A DNA stretch of 15,661 bases from Bacteroidales bacterium (GTDB taxonomy: Bacteria; Bacteroidota; Bacteroidia; Bacteroidales; UBA932). The notes under the pieces were generated by a model. The model was given only the letters and a program-made list of their open reading frames with translations. It did no database searches and had not been told where the DNA came from. Both the position numbers and the translations under genes were made by a program. The stretch is from NCBI GenBank assembly GCA_023227835.1, contig JALOCI010000057.1, positions 1-15,661 of the forward strand. Reading direction: 5' to 3'. The first letter of the stretch is position 1. Each line of letters opens with the position of its first letter. Below are positions 1 through 6,035 of the stretch, in pieces.

Positions 1-155
1 TCCTTCGTGAGGTACGGCGCCGCGAGGGTGCCCTTGCCGTTCTGGTCGTCGCCGGTCGGCGAGACGTGGAGCACCAGGTCATTTTCCGTGCGCTCGAGGT
101 CCTCGCGGTAATGGTCGTAGCACTTCAGGACGACGTCTCTCTCTGCGTGGTTCAT
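1..155 (-). CDS. gp22 spike, 5' fragment duplicated by contig overlap (partial)
   Basis: This is the first 51 codons of the beta-helix spike gene, starting ATG at 155 and running off the left edge. It is the same gene as the complete copy at 14185..15603, repeated because the contig overlaps itself. The start is preceded by AAGGAG at good spacing, and the stop of gp21 (159) lies three bases upstream. Do not count it as a separate gene. Confidence 0.85.
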   Translation of the reverse strand, partial: MNHAERDVVLKCYDHYREDLERTENDLVLHVSPTGDDQNGKGTLAAPYLTK

Positions 156-213
156 GGCTCACTCCTTCATCAGCGGCACGAACTCGATGAGCTCGAGCCG
201 CACGCGACCAGCG
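1..213. repeat. Terminal direct repeat, left copy (circularisation overlap)
   Basis: Bases 1..213 match 15449..15661 in the same orientation with a single difference (C at 86, T at 15534). Genes read correctly across the joined ends: gp21 ends at 159 and gp22 starts at 155/15603 with its ribosome site AAGGAG between them. The simplest reading is a circular molecule of 15,448 bp whose contig overlaps itself. True direct terminal repeats of a linear genome are the alternative. The copies lie inside coding sequence (gp22 5' part and gp21 3' part), which fits assembly overlap better. Confidence 0.93.
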
Positions 214-470
214 GTCGTGTAGTAGTTGAGGTCGGTTCCATCCAGGAACCTGCAGATGGTCTCGCCCTCGACGATCCAGATCCCCTCGACGGCGAGATCC
301 CACGGGCCGGAGTGACCGAAGCAGACGTACGCTTCGTCGTCCTCGGCCTTGACGTTGTACCAGCCGGAGAGGTTGGGCTCCTCGTTGTACGTCGCCACCG
401 GGCCCGGCAGCACCCGCGTCCAGATGGTGCGGCACGGGAGCCCCACAAACGCTGTCGCCCCGCGCGCCAT
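159..470 (-). CDS. gp21: small conserved-looking hypothetical protein upstream of the spike
   Basis: A 103-residue protein that I do not recognise. I chose the ATG at 470 because it overlaps the upstream stop as TAATG (translational coupling) and has GAGGTG a few bases before it. A longer in-frame reading to 551 would only extend into gp20. The protein is rich in aromatic and beta-forming stretches, ends in a Val/Leu/Glu strand region, and has no signal peptide or membrane segment. Its position immediately before the spike gene (3-bp gap) suggests a small virion component, a spike-attachment protein or a spike chaperone; that is inference from context only. The last 55 bases are duplicated at 15607..15661. 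Confidence 0.8.
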   Translation of the reverse strand: MARGATAFVGLPCRTIWTRVLPGPVATYNEEPNLSGWYNVKAEDDEAYVCFGHSGPWDLAVEGIWIVEGETICRFLDGTDLNYYTTAGRVRLELIEFVPLMKE

Positions 471-1012
471 TACTGCTGCACCTCGGCGTCGGTCGGGATG
501 TAGACGACCGGCCAGTTGTACCCGCCGTATCCGAGCTTCTTGGTCTTCCACGACCAGCTCAGGCTCTCGTAGCCCGCCATCTTCGCCCAGCCGGCGAAGA
601 GGTTGAGGGCGGCCTCGTTGTACGAGGTCGACGGATCATCCGCCTTCTGCGGCAGCCAGGCGTTCAGCGGGTGGTCGCGCATCACGCGGCGCGCCTTGCC
701 GATCTGGCTCGACGAGAAGCTCGCCTTCGTGACGATCTTCACGTCGGAATCGTTGGTCTGGACGATGTGGTACTGCCCCTTGACGTAGGCCGCGGTCGCC
801 TTCATCGGGTCGGGCACGATGACAACGATCGGACCCGGCGCCGGTGGATCCGGCTTGGGCTCCGGCGTCGGATCCGGATCGGTGCGCCCGGCGTCGTCGG
901 ACTTCTTCGATCGCAGCCAGAGGATCAGGCCGACGACGAGCGCGATCACGACGATCACCGCCACAACGATCCCCGCCTTCGCGCCACCGGACATCTTTTT
1001 GCCTTCGGTCAT
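470..1012 (-). CDS. gp20: N-terminally membrane-anchored protein with Pro-rich linker
   Basis: 180 residues: a short basic N-terminus, one transmembrane helix (about 13-33) ending in WLRSKK, an Asp/Pro-rich linker with repeated DPxP/EPKP units (about 45-60), then a globular C-terminal domain with several Trp/Tyr. The C-terminal part ends in a VVYIPT-like strand faintly reminiscent of small phage structural domains, but I cannot name the family. The start at 1012 has GAGGT about seven bases upstream; a second ATG at residue 7 is also possible. It follows gp19 by three bases and overlaps gp21. A virion membrane protein whose linker projects a domain through the capsid, or a spike-base protein, would fit the architecture and the neighbours. 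Confidence 0.85.
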   Translation of the reverse strand: MTEGKKMSGGAKAGIVVAVIVVIALVVGLILWLRSKKSDDAGRTDPDPTPEPKPDPPAPGPIVVIVPDPMKATAAYVKGQYHIVQTNDSDVKIVTKASFSSSQIGKARRVMRDHPLNAWLPQKADDPSTSYNEAALNLFAGWAKMAGYESLSWSWKTKKLGYGGYNWPVVYIPTDAEVQQ

Positions 1013-1015
1013 GGA

Positions 1016-1174
1016 CTACCTCTTCGCTCTCGCGGCGATCACCGCGCCCAGAATCACGAGCACCAGGAGCAGAACCGCCTCGACGACGAACGCCGCGGCG
1101 ATCACCTTCGCGACCGGCAAGAGTTCCTTCTTGACGACCTTCGTGAACTCGTCGATTTCGCGCGAGATGGTCAC
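1016..1174 (-). CDS. gp19: 52-residue single-pass membrane protein
   Basis: A short ORF starting GTG at 1174, overlapping the gp18 stop as GTGA, with GGAG upstream. Residues 1-20 are amphipathic and charged. Residues about 24-48 form one long hydrophobic helix, followed by a basic tail (AARAKR). The longer in-frame reading upstream is only a shadow of gp18. No family is recognised. It belongs to the run of small membrane proteins between the capsid candidate and the spike, so a virion membrane protein is the likely role. Confidence 0.82.
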   Translation of the reverse strand: MTISREIDEFTKVVKKELLPVAKVIAAAFVVEAVLLLVLVILGAVIAARAKR

Positions 1175-1701
1175 GGCGCCTTGCTCCTTTTCCAGAGCAC
1201 GACCGCGAGGAAGATCGCGCCGACGACGACCACGGCCACGAGCGTCCAGGTCGCTACCGCCTTCGTCCACCAGGCCCAGTCCGTGTCCTCGAGGTCGTCG
1301 ACGGCCTCCTGCAGCGCCTCGAACGCATCCCAGCTGATCTCGGGCACGCCGTCCCCGTAGAAGAACACGATCCCCAGGCCGCCGTGCTTCGCGTACACCG
1401 CTTGCACGTCGCGGACGTTGAGGCCGGCGACGTGGACCTCGATGGTCCCGTAAAGGCCGTCCTTCTCGCTGTCCAGCGTGAGGTCGGAGTAGTCGCATCC
1501 GATCGCCTCGAGCTCGTCGCGAATGACCTTCGCCGCCGGCGGGAGCCGCTTCTGCGGATCCCACTTCGGCCAGAACGCGAGGACGAGGTACCGCTCCTCC
1601 TCGCCGAGCTCAGAGCCGGCCTGAACCGGCTTGAACTTCCACTCCGGCTTCCCGAAGAAGCCCGCGAGCGTCGACACGATGAGGGTGGTCTCGAGGATCA
1701 C
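1171..1701 (-). CDS. gp18: C-terminally anchored membrane protein
   Basis: 176 residues. It starts GTG at 1701 with a G-rich AGGGGG just upstream (weak site, so the start is uncertain). Residues 1-145 look soluble and acidic, with mixed alpha/beta character. Residues about 149-170 form a strong transmembrane helix followed by WKRSKAP, so the bulk should lie outside and the basic tail inside a membrane. I do not recognise the domain. It is coupled to gp19 by a GTGA overlap and follows gp17 after nine bases. The tail-anchored topology, after the capsid candidate in the operon, suggests a membrane-embedded virion protein facing the capsid. Confidence 0.85.
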   Translation of the reverse strand: MILETTLIVSTLAGFFGKPEWKFKPVQAGSELGEEERYLVLAFWPKWDPQKRLPPAAKVIRDELEAIGCDYSDLTLDSEKDGLYGTIEVHVAGLNVRDVQAVYAKHGGLGIVFFYGDGVPEISWDAFEALQEAVDDLEDTDWAWWTKAVATWTLVAVVVVGAIFLAVVLWKRSKAP

Positions 1702-1710
1702 CGGGGCCCC

Positions 1711-2037
1711 CTATTCAATCTCGGGAGGCTGCCCCGGATCGTAGAAGCGCACGGCGCGCGGCGGCTCGGGCTTCGGGGCGACCGCGGCCGCCGCCTCCGC
1801 TTTGGACGTCCCCGTCGCACCGACGGCGAGCTGTGAGGAGCCATCTCGCGCGAGCGTCTCGCCGGCCGGCGGGAGGCCGGACGGGTCGACCTCGGACGGC
1901 TTCATCTGCTTGTCGTCGGCGCTCGAGCTCGAGCCGCGCTTCTTGAGCGACGGCCAGAGCATGAGGATGATCGCGGCGATGACGAGCACCGCTGCGGCGA
2001 TCCAGCCGACCTTGTCCGAGGTTTTGGCAGCTGCCAC
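1711..2037 (-). CDS. gp17: N-terminally anchored membrane protein, low-complexity tail
   Basis: 108 residues, starting GTG at 2037 with GAGGGG upstream and a 12-bp gap to the capsid candidate's stop. One transmembrane helix (about 11-29) is followed by LKKRG, a Ser run and a Pro/Ala-rich, probably disordered tail. No enzyme motif is visible. It directly follows gp16 and probably forms part of the virion membrane or links it to the capsid shell. A same-length ORF in an overlapping frame (1715..2044) is very Arg-rich and is a GC shadow. Confidence 0.85.
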   Translation of the reverse strand: MAAAKTSDKVGWIAAAVLVIAAIILMLWPSLKKRGSSSSADDKQMKPSEVDPSGLPPAGETLARDGSSQLAVGATGTSKAEAAAAVAPKPEPPRAVRFYDPGQPPEIE

Positions 2038-2049
2038 GGGTCACCCCTC

Positions 2050-3174
2050 TCAGGAGGCGCGCATCGCGACGGTGGCGCGGCCGATCGTCGCGTCCGCGTT
2101 CGGCCGGGCCTCCATCTCGCCCAGGAACCTGTCCACGAGCTCCGCCGGCACCTTGTGCTTGAGCTGGATCGCGCGCTGCGTGTTCCGGTCGAGCTTCTTC
2201 GAGTACCGGACGAGCACGCGGTAGGCGCCGGCGTGGGAGTCGTTGGCGTTGTGCAGGATGATCTTGTCGCGGACCGGGAGCGCCTCATCGAGGCGGCGTC
2301 CGGAGAGCGTGATGAGCGGGCAGATCGCCGGCAGGAAGTCGTTGACGCCGACGAGGCGGTGCATGTCCTCCTCGACGACGAGGTCGGCGCCCCGCCGGTT
2401 CGCGAGGATCATGTCGCCGTCGACCTGCACGCCCATCGCCACCGGCTGCGTGAACGCGCCGTCCGCGTCGTCGGTGATGGCGATCGCCGAGTAGAGCCGC
2501 TCGCCGGTCCCGGGCAGAACGGCCTTCCCCGTGGTGTAGTCCTCGGACTCCTCGATCACCTGCACGTGCTCGAGCGGCTCGTCGACCTCGACGGTCATCA
2601 GCGTGACCTTGAGGTCGATGTCCCCGATGGACCACGCGGCGTCGAGGACCGTCGTGCCGATGCACGTGACCCGGAGGTCCGCGCCGTCGGCGAGCTCGGA
2701 GACCGGGACGAGCCCCGTCTCCTTGCCGCTCGTCCCCTTCGGCCACTGGATCCCGAGTGGGTCGATGATGCACAGGTGCACCGCCTGCGCGCCGCGTGCC
2801 GGGTCGAGGGCCACGATCGGCAGGTACGAGTCGACGACGTCCGGCGCGAGGTTCTCGTCGATCTGCTGGCTGAGCCGCACGATGTCGAGGCCGGAGATGT
2901 TGTTGTGGCGCGGGGGCGTCAGCCCGGCGTAGCTCAGGAAGACGCTCTTGAGCACCTGCACGATCTTCTCGGGCTCGCAGTCGATCGCGCCGCCGGCGGG
3001 GGTCGCGGTGAAGTCGAGCTCGTACTGGAGGTACGAGCCGTACGCGTAGCGGTCGGCCGGCCGGGGCTCGAGGCCCTCGAGGGCGGAGTTCGCACTGCGC
3101 GGGGTGCCGTACGACGGCTTGGTGCTGTCGAGGGTCTCCTCGATCAGGACGTGGGGCTGGCGTCGAATGTACAT
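2050..3174 (-). CDS. gp16: major capsid protein candidate (possibly double jelly-roll)
   Basis: 374 residues from ATG 3174, preceded by a full AGGAGG five bases away, one of the best ribosome sites in the genome and what an abundant structural protein needs. The sequence is soluble and beta-rich, has no signal or membrane helix, and contains alternating-hydrophobic strand blocks separated by Gly/Asp/Pro turns, with few Cys. Tectivirus-type double jelly-roll capsid proteins have about 350-400 residues, and this length fits. The gene sits 24 bp after a small membrane protein and heads a block of membrane proteins, as in membrane-containing phages. I see no diagnostic sequence motif (the fold has none), so the assignment rests on size, beta character, ribosome site and context. 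An alternative is another abundant structural protein. Confidence 0.6.
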   Translation of the reverse strand: MYIRRQPHVLIEETLDSTKPSYGTPRSANSALEGLEPRPADRYAYGSYLQYELDFTATPAGGAIDCEPEKIVQVLKSVFLSYAGLTPPRHNNISGLDIVRLSQQIDENLAPDVVDSYLPIVALDPARGAQAVHLCIIDPLGIQWPKGTSGKETGLVPVSELADGADLRVTCIGTTVLDAAWSIGDIDLKVTLMTVEVDEPLEHVQVIEESEDYTTGKAVLPGTGERLYSAIAITDDADGAFTQPVAMGVQVDGDMILANRRGADLVVEEDMHRLVGVNDFLPAICPLITLSGRRLDEALPVRDKIILHNANDSHAGAYRVLVRYSKKLDRNTQRAIQLKHKVPAELVDRFLGEMEARPNADATIGRATVAMRAS

Positions 3175-3198
3175 GTCATCCTCCTGGTGGCGCGCCTA

Positions 3199-3339
3199 TC
3201 AGGCGGCCTTGGCGGACTTCTTCGGGCAGTCCCCCGCCTGGACCTTCGACCAGGCGTACATGTCCTTCACCGCCCACACGAAGGCGATCGTGGCGATCAC
3301 GAGGGCGACGACCAGCAGGATCTTCCAGATGATGTGCAT
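3199..3339 (-). CDS. gp15: 46-residue membrane protein preceding the capsid candidate
   Basis: A short ORF with AAGGAG seven bases before its ATG at 3339. It encodes MHIIWK, then a hydrophobic helix (about 5-24) and a Lys-rich, Cys-containing tail. The overlapping longer reading (3176..3388) is charged with no hydrophobic logic and is rejected. It is the first gene after the only sizeable gap in the morphogenesis block (3340..3438) and sits 24 bp before gp16, so it probably shares its transcript. Likely a small virion membrane protein. Confidence 0.8.
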   Translation of the reverse strand: MHIIWKILLVVALVIATIAFVWAVKDMYAWSKVQAGDCPKKSAKAA

Positions 3340-3438
3340 CGAAACTCTCCTTGTTTCGTTCCTGTGCGGCACTCCGCCGCTTGCACATCCATTGTCCGAC
3401 GGGATTTTCGATTCCTTAGCGCGGGCGCGGGCGAATTG
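3340..3438 (-). other. 99-bp intergenic gap before gp15/gp16
   Basis: This is the largest gap inside the minus-strand gene train. It holds a CTGACA box overlapping the gp14 stop, but no convincing -10 at 16-18 bp, and a short hairpin (GCGGC/GCCGC stem at about 3365..3379). It may host a secondary promoter or processing site to raise capsid expression, but I see no sequence that proves it. Confidence 0.3.
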
Positions 3439-3732
3439 TCAGGCGGCCCTCCGCGTCCGGAGGCCGAGGAGCTGCCCGTCGAGGATCCCGACGACCTTCT
3501 CGAGTCGACCGTTCCACGCGTGGAACGCGTCCTCGGCGAGCTCGAGCTCGTCCCGCGCCGACCTGGCGTCGGACGTGGTCACGCGCCACGCCTCGGCGGT
3601 GTCATGCGCCGCGGCCTCGTTCGTCGCCCCTTGAAATGCGAGCTCCGCCCGGCGCACGCTGCGGCACGCCGCCACGTAGTCGCGGATCGCGACTGCGAGC
3701 CGCTTCTCCGTCTGGTACTTCTCGCTCGTCAT
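3439..3732 (-). CDS. gp14: helical (coiled-coil-like) hypothetical protein
   Basis: 97 residues starting at ATG 3732, chosen because it overlaps the gp13 stop as ATGA. The longer in-frame reading to 3837 is a shadow of gp13. The sequence is almost wholly helical, with heptad-like Ala/Leu/Val spacing among charged residues, a Trp in each half and a basic LRTRRAA end. No membrane segment or known domain. Because it sits between the packaging ATPase and the capsid genes, a scaffold or assembly cofactor is possible; function unknown. Confidence 0.8.
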   Translation of the reverse strand: MTSEKYQTEKRLAVAIRDYVAACRSVRRAELAFQGATNEAAAHDTAEAWRVTTSDARSARDELELAEDAFHAWNGRLEKVVGILDGQLLGLRTRRAA

Positions 3733-3830
3733 CGTCGTACCATGTCCGCTGCAATCAACATGGGCAGCGCGAAAACGAAAACCGCCACTGTGGCGGCGAG
3801 TACGAGAAACCGCCAGATCGCCTTCTTCAT
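3729..3830 (-). CDS. gp13: 33-residue membrane peptide
   Basis: A very short ORF with AGGAGGTG seven bases before ATG 3830. It starts inside the gp12 stop (ATGA) and ends inside the gp14 start (ATGA), so it is bracketed by coupled junctions. It encodes MKKAIWR followed by a hydrophobic helix (about 7-27) and a short basic end (DMVRR). Its size is below usual gene-calling limits, but the ribosome site, membrane pattern and exact fit support it. Likely a small virion or assembly membrane peptide. Confidence 0.78.
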   Translation of the reverse strand: MKKAIWRFLVLAATVAVFVFALPMLIAADMVRR

Positions 3831-4669
3831 CTTCCACCTCCTCTATACGGACCGACCGGCGGCATCTTGCCGCGTACGGCGATCCACTCGTGGTTCTCGA
3901 GCTTGCGCACGCGGTCGACGAGCTCCCGCGTCCCGTCCCCGAACTCTCTCCGGACGATGTCGAACGCCTCGCCGCCCTCGAGCCGGCCGCAGATCACGAT
4001 CTCGCAGTTGTTCCGAACGTAGTTGTGCAACATCATGAAAGACTGCGCCTCGAGCACCAGGTGGATCTTCGTGCGCTGCCCGTGGCGGTTCCGGATGTGA
4101 GCGCGCCCCATGGTGATGAGGTGTTCCATGGTGAGATCGGGGCGCCCCGGGATCTCGTTGATTGGCCACTCGTGGCGGAAGTTGGGGTACCAGAGCCGCG
4201 TCTCGGGCATGAAGAGCGCGGTGTGGCCCTGGTCGCACGCCTCGGCGATCGCCGGCCCGTAGGACGCCCCCAGCGGTCCGCAGCGCCAGATCACGCGCGG
4301 CGGCGCCAGGAGCGGCTTCTTCGATTTCTGCGCCGCGGCGAAGAGCTCGCAGTACTCGGAGTACTCGGCCGTCGTCCGGATGAGCGGCCCGTCGTGCTGC
4401 CGGGCGCGGAGCCCCTCCTCGCGGCCGCGATCGCGCCAGATCGAGTTGACCCGCTGCTCGTCGTCCATGAGGATCTCGAGCTGCTGCTCGAGGTCGCCGA
4501 TGTAGGGCTCGAGCCCGACGGAGAGCTGCTCGAGCGTGTCGAGCGCGTAGACCGTGTCGACCCCGTCCTCGAGTATCATCTCGTCGGTGATCTGCGTCGC
4601 CTCGGCGGTCTTGCCGGAGCCGGGCACCCCGATCACGAGGATGGTCTGCCTGTCGGGTCGATCGCTCAT
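3827..4669 (-). CDS. gp12: HerA/FtsK-type P-loop ATPase, probable genome-packaging ATPase
   Basis: 280 residues from ATG 4669, which overlaps the gp11 stop (ATGA) and has GAGG upstream. Walker A is GVPGSGKT at 14-21. A hydrophobic strand ending ALFMPE (151-156) is in the Walker B position, with Glu156 as the candidate catalytic residue and Pro where Asp is usual. Residues about 189-212 (GR..IRNRHG then HLVLEAQSF) match the Arg-rich helix and sensor strand with Gln209 typical of this superfamily, followed by VRNNCEIVICGR, also characteristic. The enzyme would hydrolyse ATP to drive DNA into a preformed membrane-lined capsid, as P9-like ATPases do in tectiviruses. A Zot-like morphogenesis ATPase is the alternative. 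There is no membrane helix, unlike filamentous-phage Zot. Confidence 0.75.
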   Translation of the reverse strand: MSDRPDRQTILVIGVPGSGKTAEATQITDEMILEDGVDTVYALDTLEQLSVGLEPYIGDLEQQLEILMDDEQRVNSIWRDRGREEGLRARQHDGPLIRTTAEYSEYCELFAAAQKSKKPLLAPPRVIWRCGPLGASYGPAIAEACDQGHTALFMPETRLWYPNFRHEWPINEIPGRPDLTMEHLITMGRAHIRNRHGQRTKIHLVLEAQSFMMLHNYVRNNCEIVICGRLEGGEAFDIVRREFGDGTRELVDRVRKLENHEWIAVRGKMPPVGPYRGGGR

Positions 4670-4911
4670 TGTGCCTCGTCCTTCTCGAAGGCGAGCTCCT
4701 CGAGCAGCGCGCGGAGCTCGCCGGGTTCGCCGTTCCACCCGAACAGCACGGCTATGCTCACGAGCAAGGCCTTCGCCGCGGCCGCGCCCGGATGCTGTCT
4801 GCGCGCGGCGTTGATGAGCAGCGTGCGCACCAGGAGCCGGGTGATCGGATCGTGGCGCACCTCGGGCGATTTCACGCGGCGGATCGGAATCACTTTCGCG
4901 AGCTTGTCCAT
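4666..4911 (-). CDS. gp11: small hypothetical protein upstream of the ATPase
   Basis: 81 residues from ATG 4911, overlapping the gp10 stop as TGATG and the gp12 start as ATGA. The N-terminal third is basic. An Ala/Leu-rich, moderately hydrophobic helix spans about 43-60, and the tail is acidic (EELAFEKDEAQ). It could associate peripherally with membrane or form helical oligomers. No family recognised. Tight coupling on both sides suggests it works with gp10 or the ATPase. Confidence 0.8.
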   Translation of the reverse strand: MDKLAKVIPIRRVKSPEVRHDPITRLLVRTLLINAARRQHPGAAAAKALLVSIAVLFGWNGEPGELRALLEELAFEKDEAQ

Positions 4912-5738
4912 CAGACACCCCTGACCTTGTCGACGAGCTTTCCGAGCGCGCTGATGATCGCCGGCGCGAACACGAACAGCAGCGCGATGATCGCGGCCGC
5001 GGTCGCCGTCGTCTTCGGGTCGGTGTTGACGCCGTAGTAGCGGCTCGCGTCGCTGATCTTCTGCGACGCCTCCTTGATGGTCTCCGGGCTCGGCTTCGCG
5101 TCCGGATCCTTGAGCTTCCTCGCAAGGAGACCCGTGGTCCCCGTGAGGACGTCGCCGATCGTGCCCGGGCCGAAGTGCGGATCCGTGCGCTGCAGCGCGC
5201 CGGCGCCCATCTCCTTCGGATGCGGCGGGGTGTTGTACTTCGTCTCCGGGTGCCGGCTCTTGAGCTCGCGCATGTCCTGCTCGAGCCGCGCGTAGTCCTC
5301 GTCGATCCGAGCGTACAGCCCGACGACGTTCGCGGGGGGCTTGAGGTCAGACGCGGCGAGCCGGCGCTCCGTGCCCTTGCCGTCGATGACCTGCGCGAAG
5401 GCGTCGCGCTTCTCCATCTCCGGGACGGCCTTGCCGCGGATCTTCCCTTTCTTCGTCGTCCCGTACGGCGACCACGGGTCGCCGCTCCGGAGGAACCCGT
5501 GCGGCGCTTCGTCGGTGGGCGGCCTCGACGGATCCCAGTCCGCGGGCTTGCCGGCGACCGGCTTGTACACCGGCGGCTGCAGCCAGTTGTTCCAGGGGCC
5601 CTTGCCGGCCGGCTGGGCTGCAGCTGCAGGCACCGGCGCGGCGGCCGGTTGCGGTGCGGCAGGGGAGGGCGCCGCCGGCGTCGCCGCTGCCGGAGCTCCG
5701 GCGGCCGCCTTCGTGAGCTCGATCACGTGCTCAGCCAT
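4911..5738 (-). CDS. gp10: Ala/Pro-rich protein with C-terminal membrane anchor
   Basis: 275 residues from ATG 5738, with GGGAG upstream and the start inside the last codons of gp9 (8-bp overlap). The ORF can be read to 5897 but that part is a shadow of gp9. Residues about 11-45 are an Ala/Pro low-complexity region, 46-100 are Trp/Pro-rich, 140-165 look helical and charged, and 246-266 form a transmembrane helix with a basic tail (KLVDKVRGV). This topology suits a virion protein anchored in the internal membrane with a large domain facing the capsid or DNA. No family recognised. Confidence 0.83.
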   Translation of the reverse strand: MAEHVIELTKAAAGAPAAATPAAPSPAAPQPAAAPVPAAAAQPAGKGPWNNWLQPPVYKPVAGKPADWDPSRPPTDEAPHGFLRSGDPWSPYGTTKKGKIRGKAVPEMEKRDAFAQVIDGKGTERRLAASDLKPPANVVGLYARIDEDYARLEQDMRELKSRHPETKYNTPPHPKEMGAGALQRTDPHFGPGTIGDVLTGTTGLLARKLKDPDAKPSPETIKEASQKISDASRYYGVNTDPKTTATAAAIIALLFVFAPAIISALGKLVDKVRGV

Positions 5739-6033
5739 CAAGGATCTCCCAGTCGGCGGCGAGGATGTCCGTCTGCGACGCGAGCCACGGCACGAGCTTG
5801 TTGTCCGCGGTCCGCATGACGATGAAGGGGGCGTAGTGAAGCGCCTCGAGCAGCCTGAGGTTGAACTCGCTCCCAAACTCGCACTCGAGCTCGCCACAGA
5901 AGCACCAATCCGTCGCGGGGACCATCCGCAGATACATCCCCTTGCCGTTCCAGCCGGTTCGCGTCACGCGTTCCCCGCGCTCGAGCTGCCGGAGCGCCTC
6001 ACCGAAATTGAAACCGCCCATGTACTGCGACAT
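5731..6033 (-). CDS. tad2: gp9: Thoeris anti-defence protein 2 (Tad2, DUF2829)
   Basis: 100 residues from ATG 6033 with a strong AGGAGGTG. It carries the hallmarks of DUF2829: an N-terminal NFGEALRQLERGE segment, TRTGWNGKGMYL (25-35), then VMRTADNKLVPWLASQTDIL (72-91) and a DWEIL end. Tad2 proteins form small oligomers that bind and sequester the NAD-derived cyclic ADP-ribose signal made by bacterial Thoeris TIR enzymes, so the effector is not activated. Length is typical. The central loop (about 43-66) is unusual in containing three Cys and an acidic stretch, which could change ligand pocket or metal content. It lies between the probable DNA-binding protein and membrane protein gp10, two bases after the gp8 stop. 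Confidence 0.9.
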   Translation of the reverse strand: MSQYMGGFNFGEALRQLERGERVTRTGWNGKGMYLRMVPATDWCFCGELECEFGSEFNLRLLEALHYAPFIVMRTADNKLVPWLASQTDILAADWEILDG

Positions 6034-6035
6034 CG

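Noticed and set aside
1..213. Direct terminal repeats of a linear genome
   Set aside because: The copies lie in coding sequence and the joined ends rebuild complete coupled genes; inverted repeats expected for tectivirus-type protein priming are absent.
3176..3388. 70-codon minus-strand ORF over gp15
   Set aside because: Charged Arg/Gly-rich shadow; the 46-residue membrane ORF in the other frame has AAGGAG and a clean hydrophobic helix.
2155..4038. 627-codon plus-strand ORF
   Set aside because: Arg/Val/Asp/Leu-rich shadow of the capsid candidate and neighbours in GC-rich DNA; no ribosome site, crosses several well-supported minus-strand genes.
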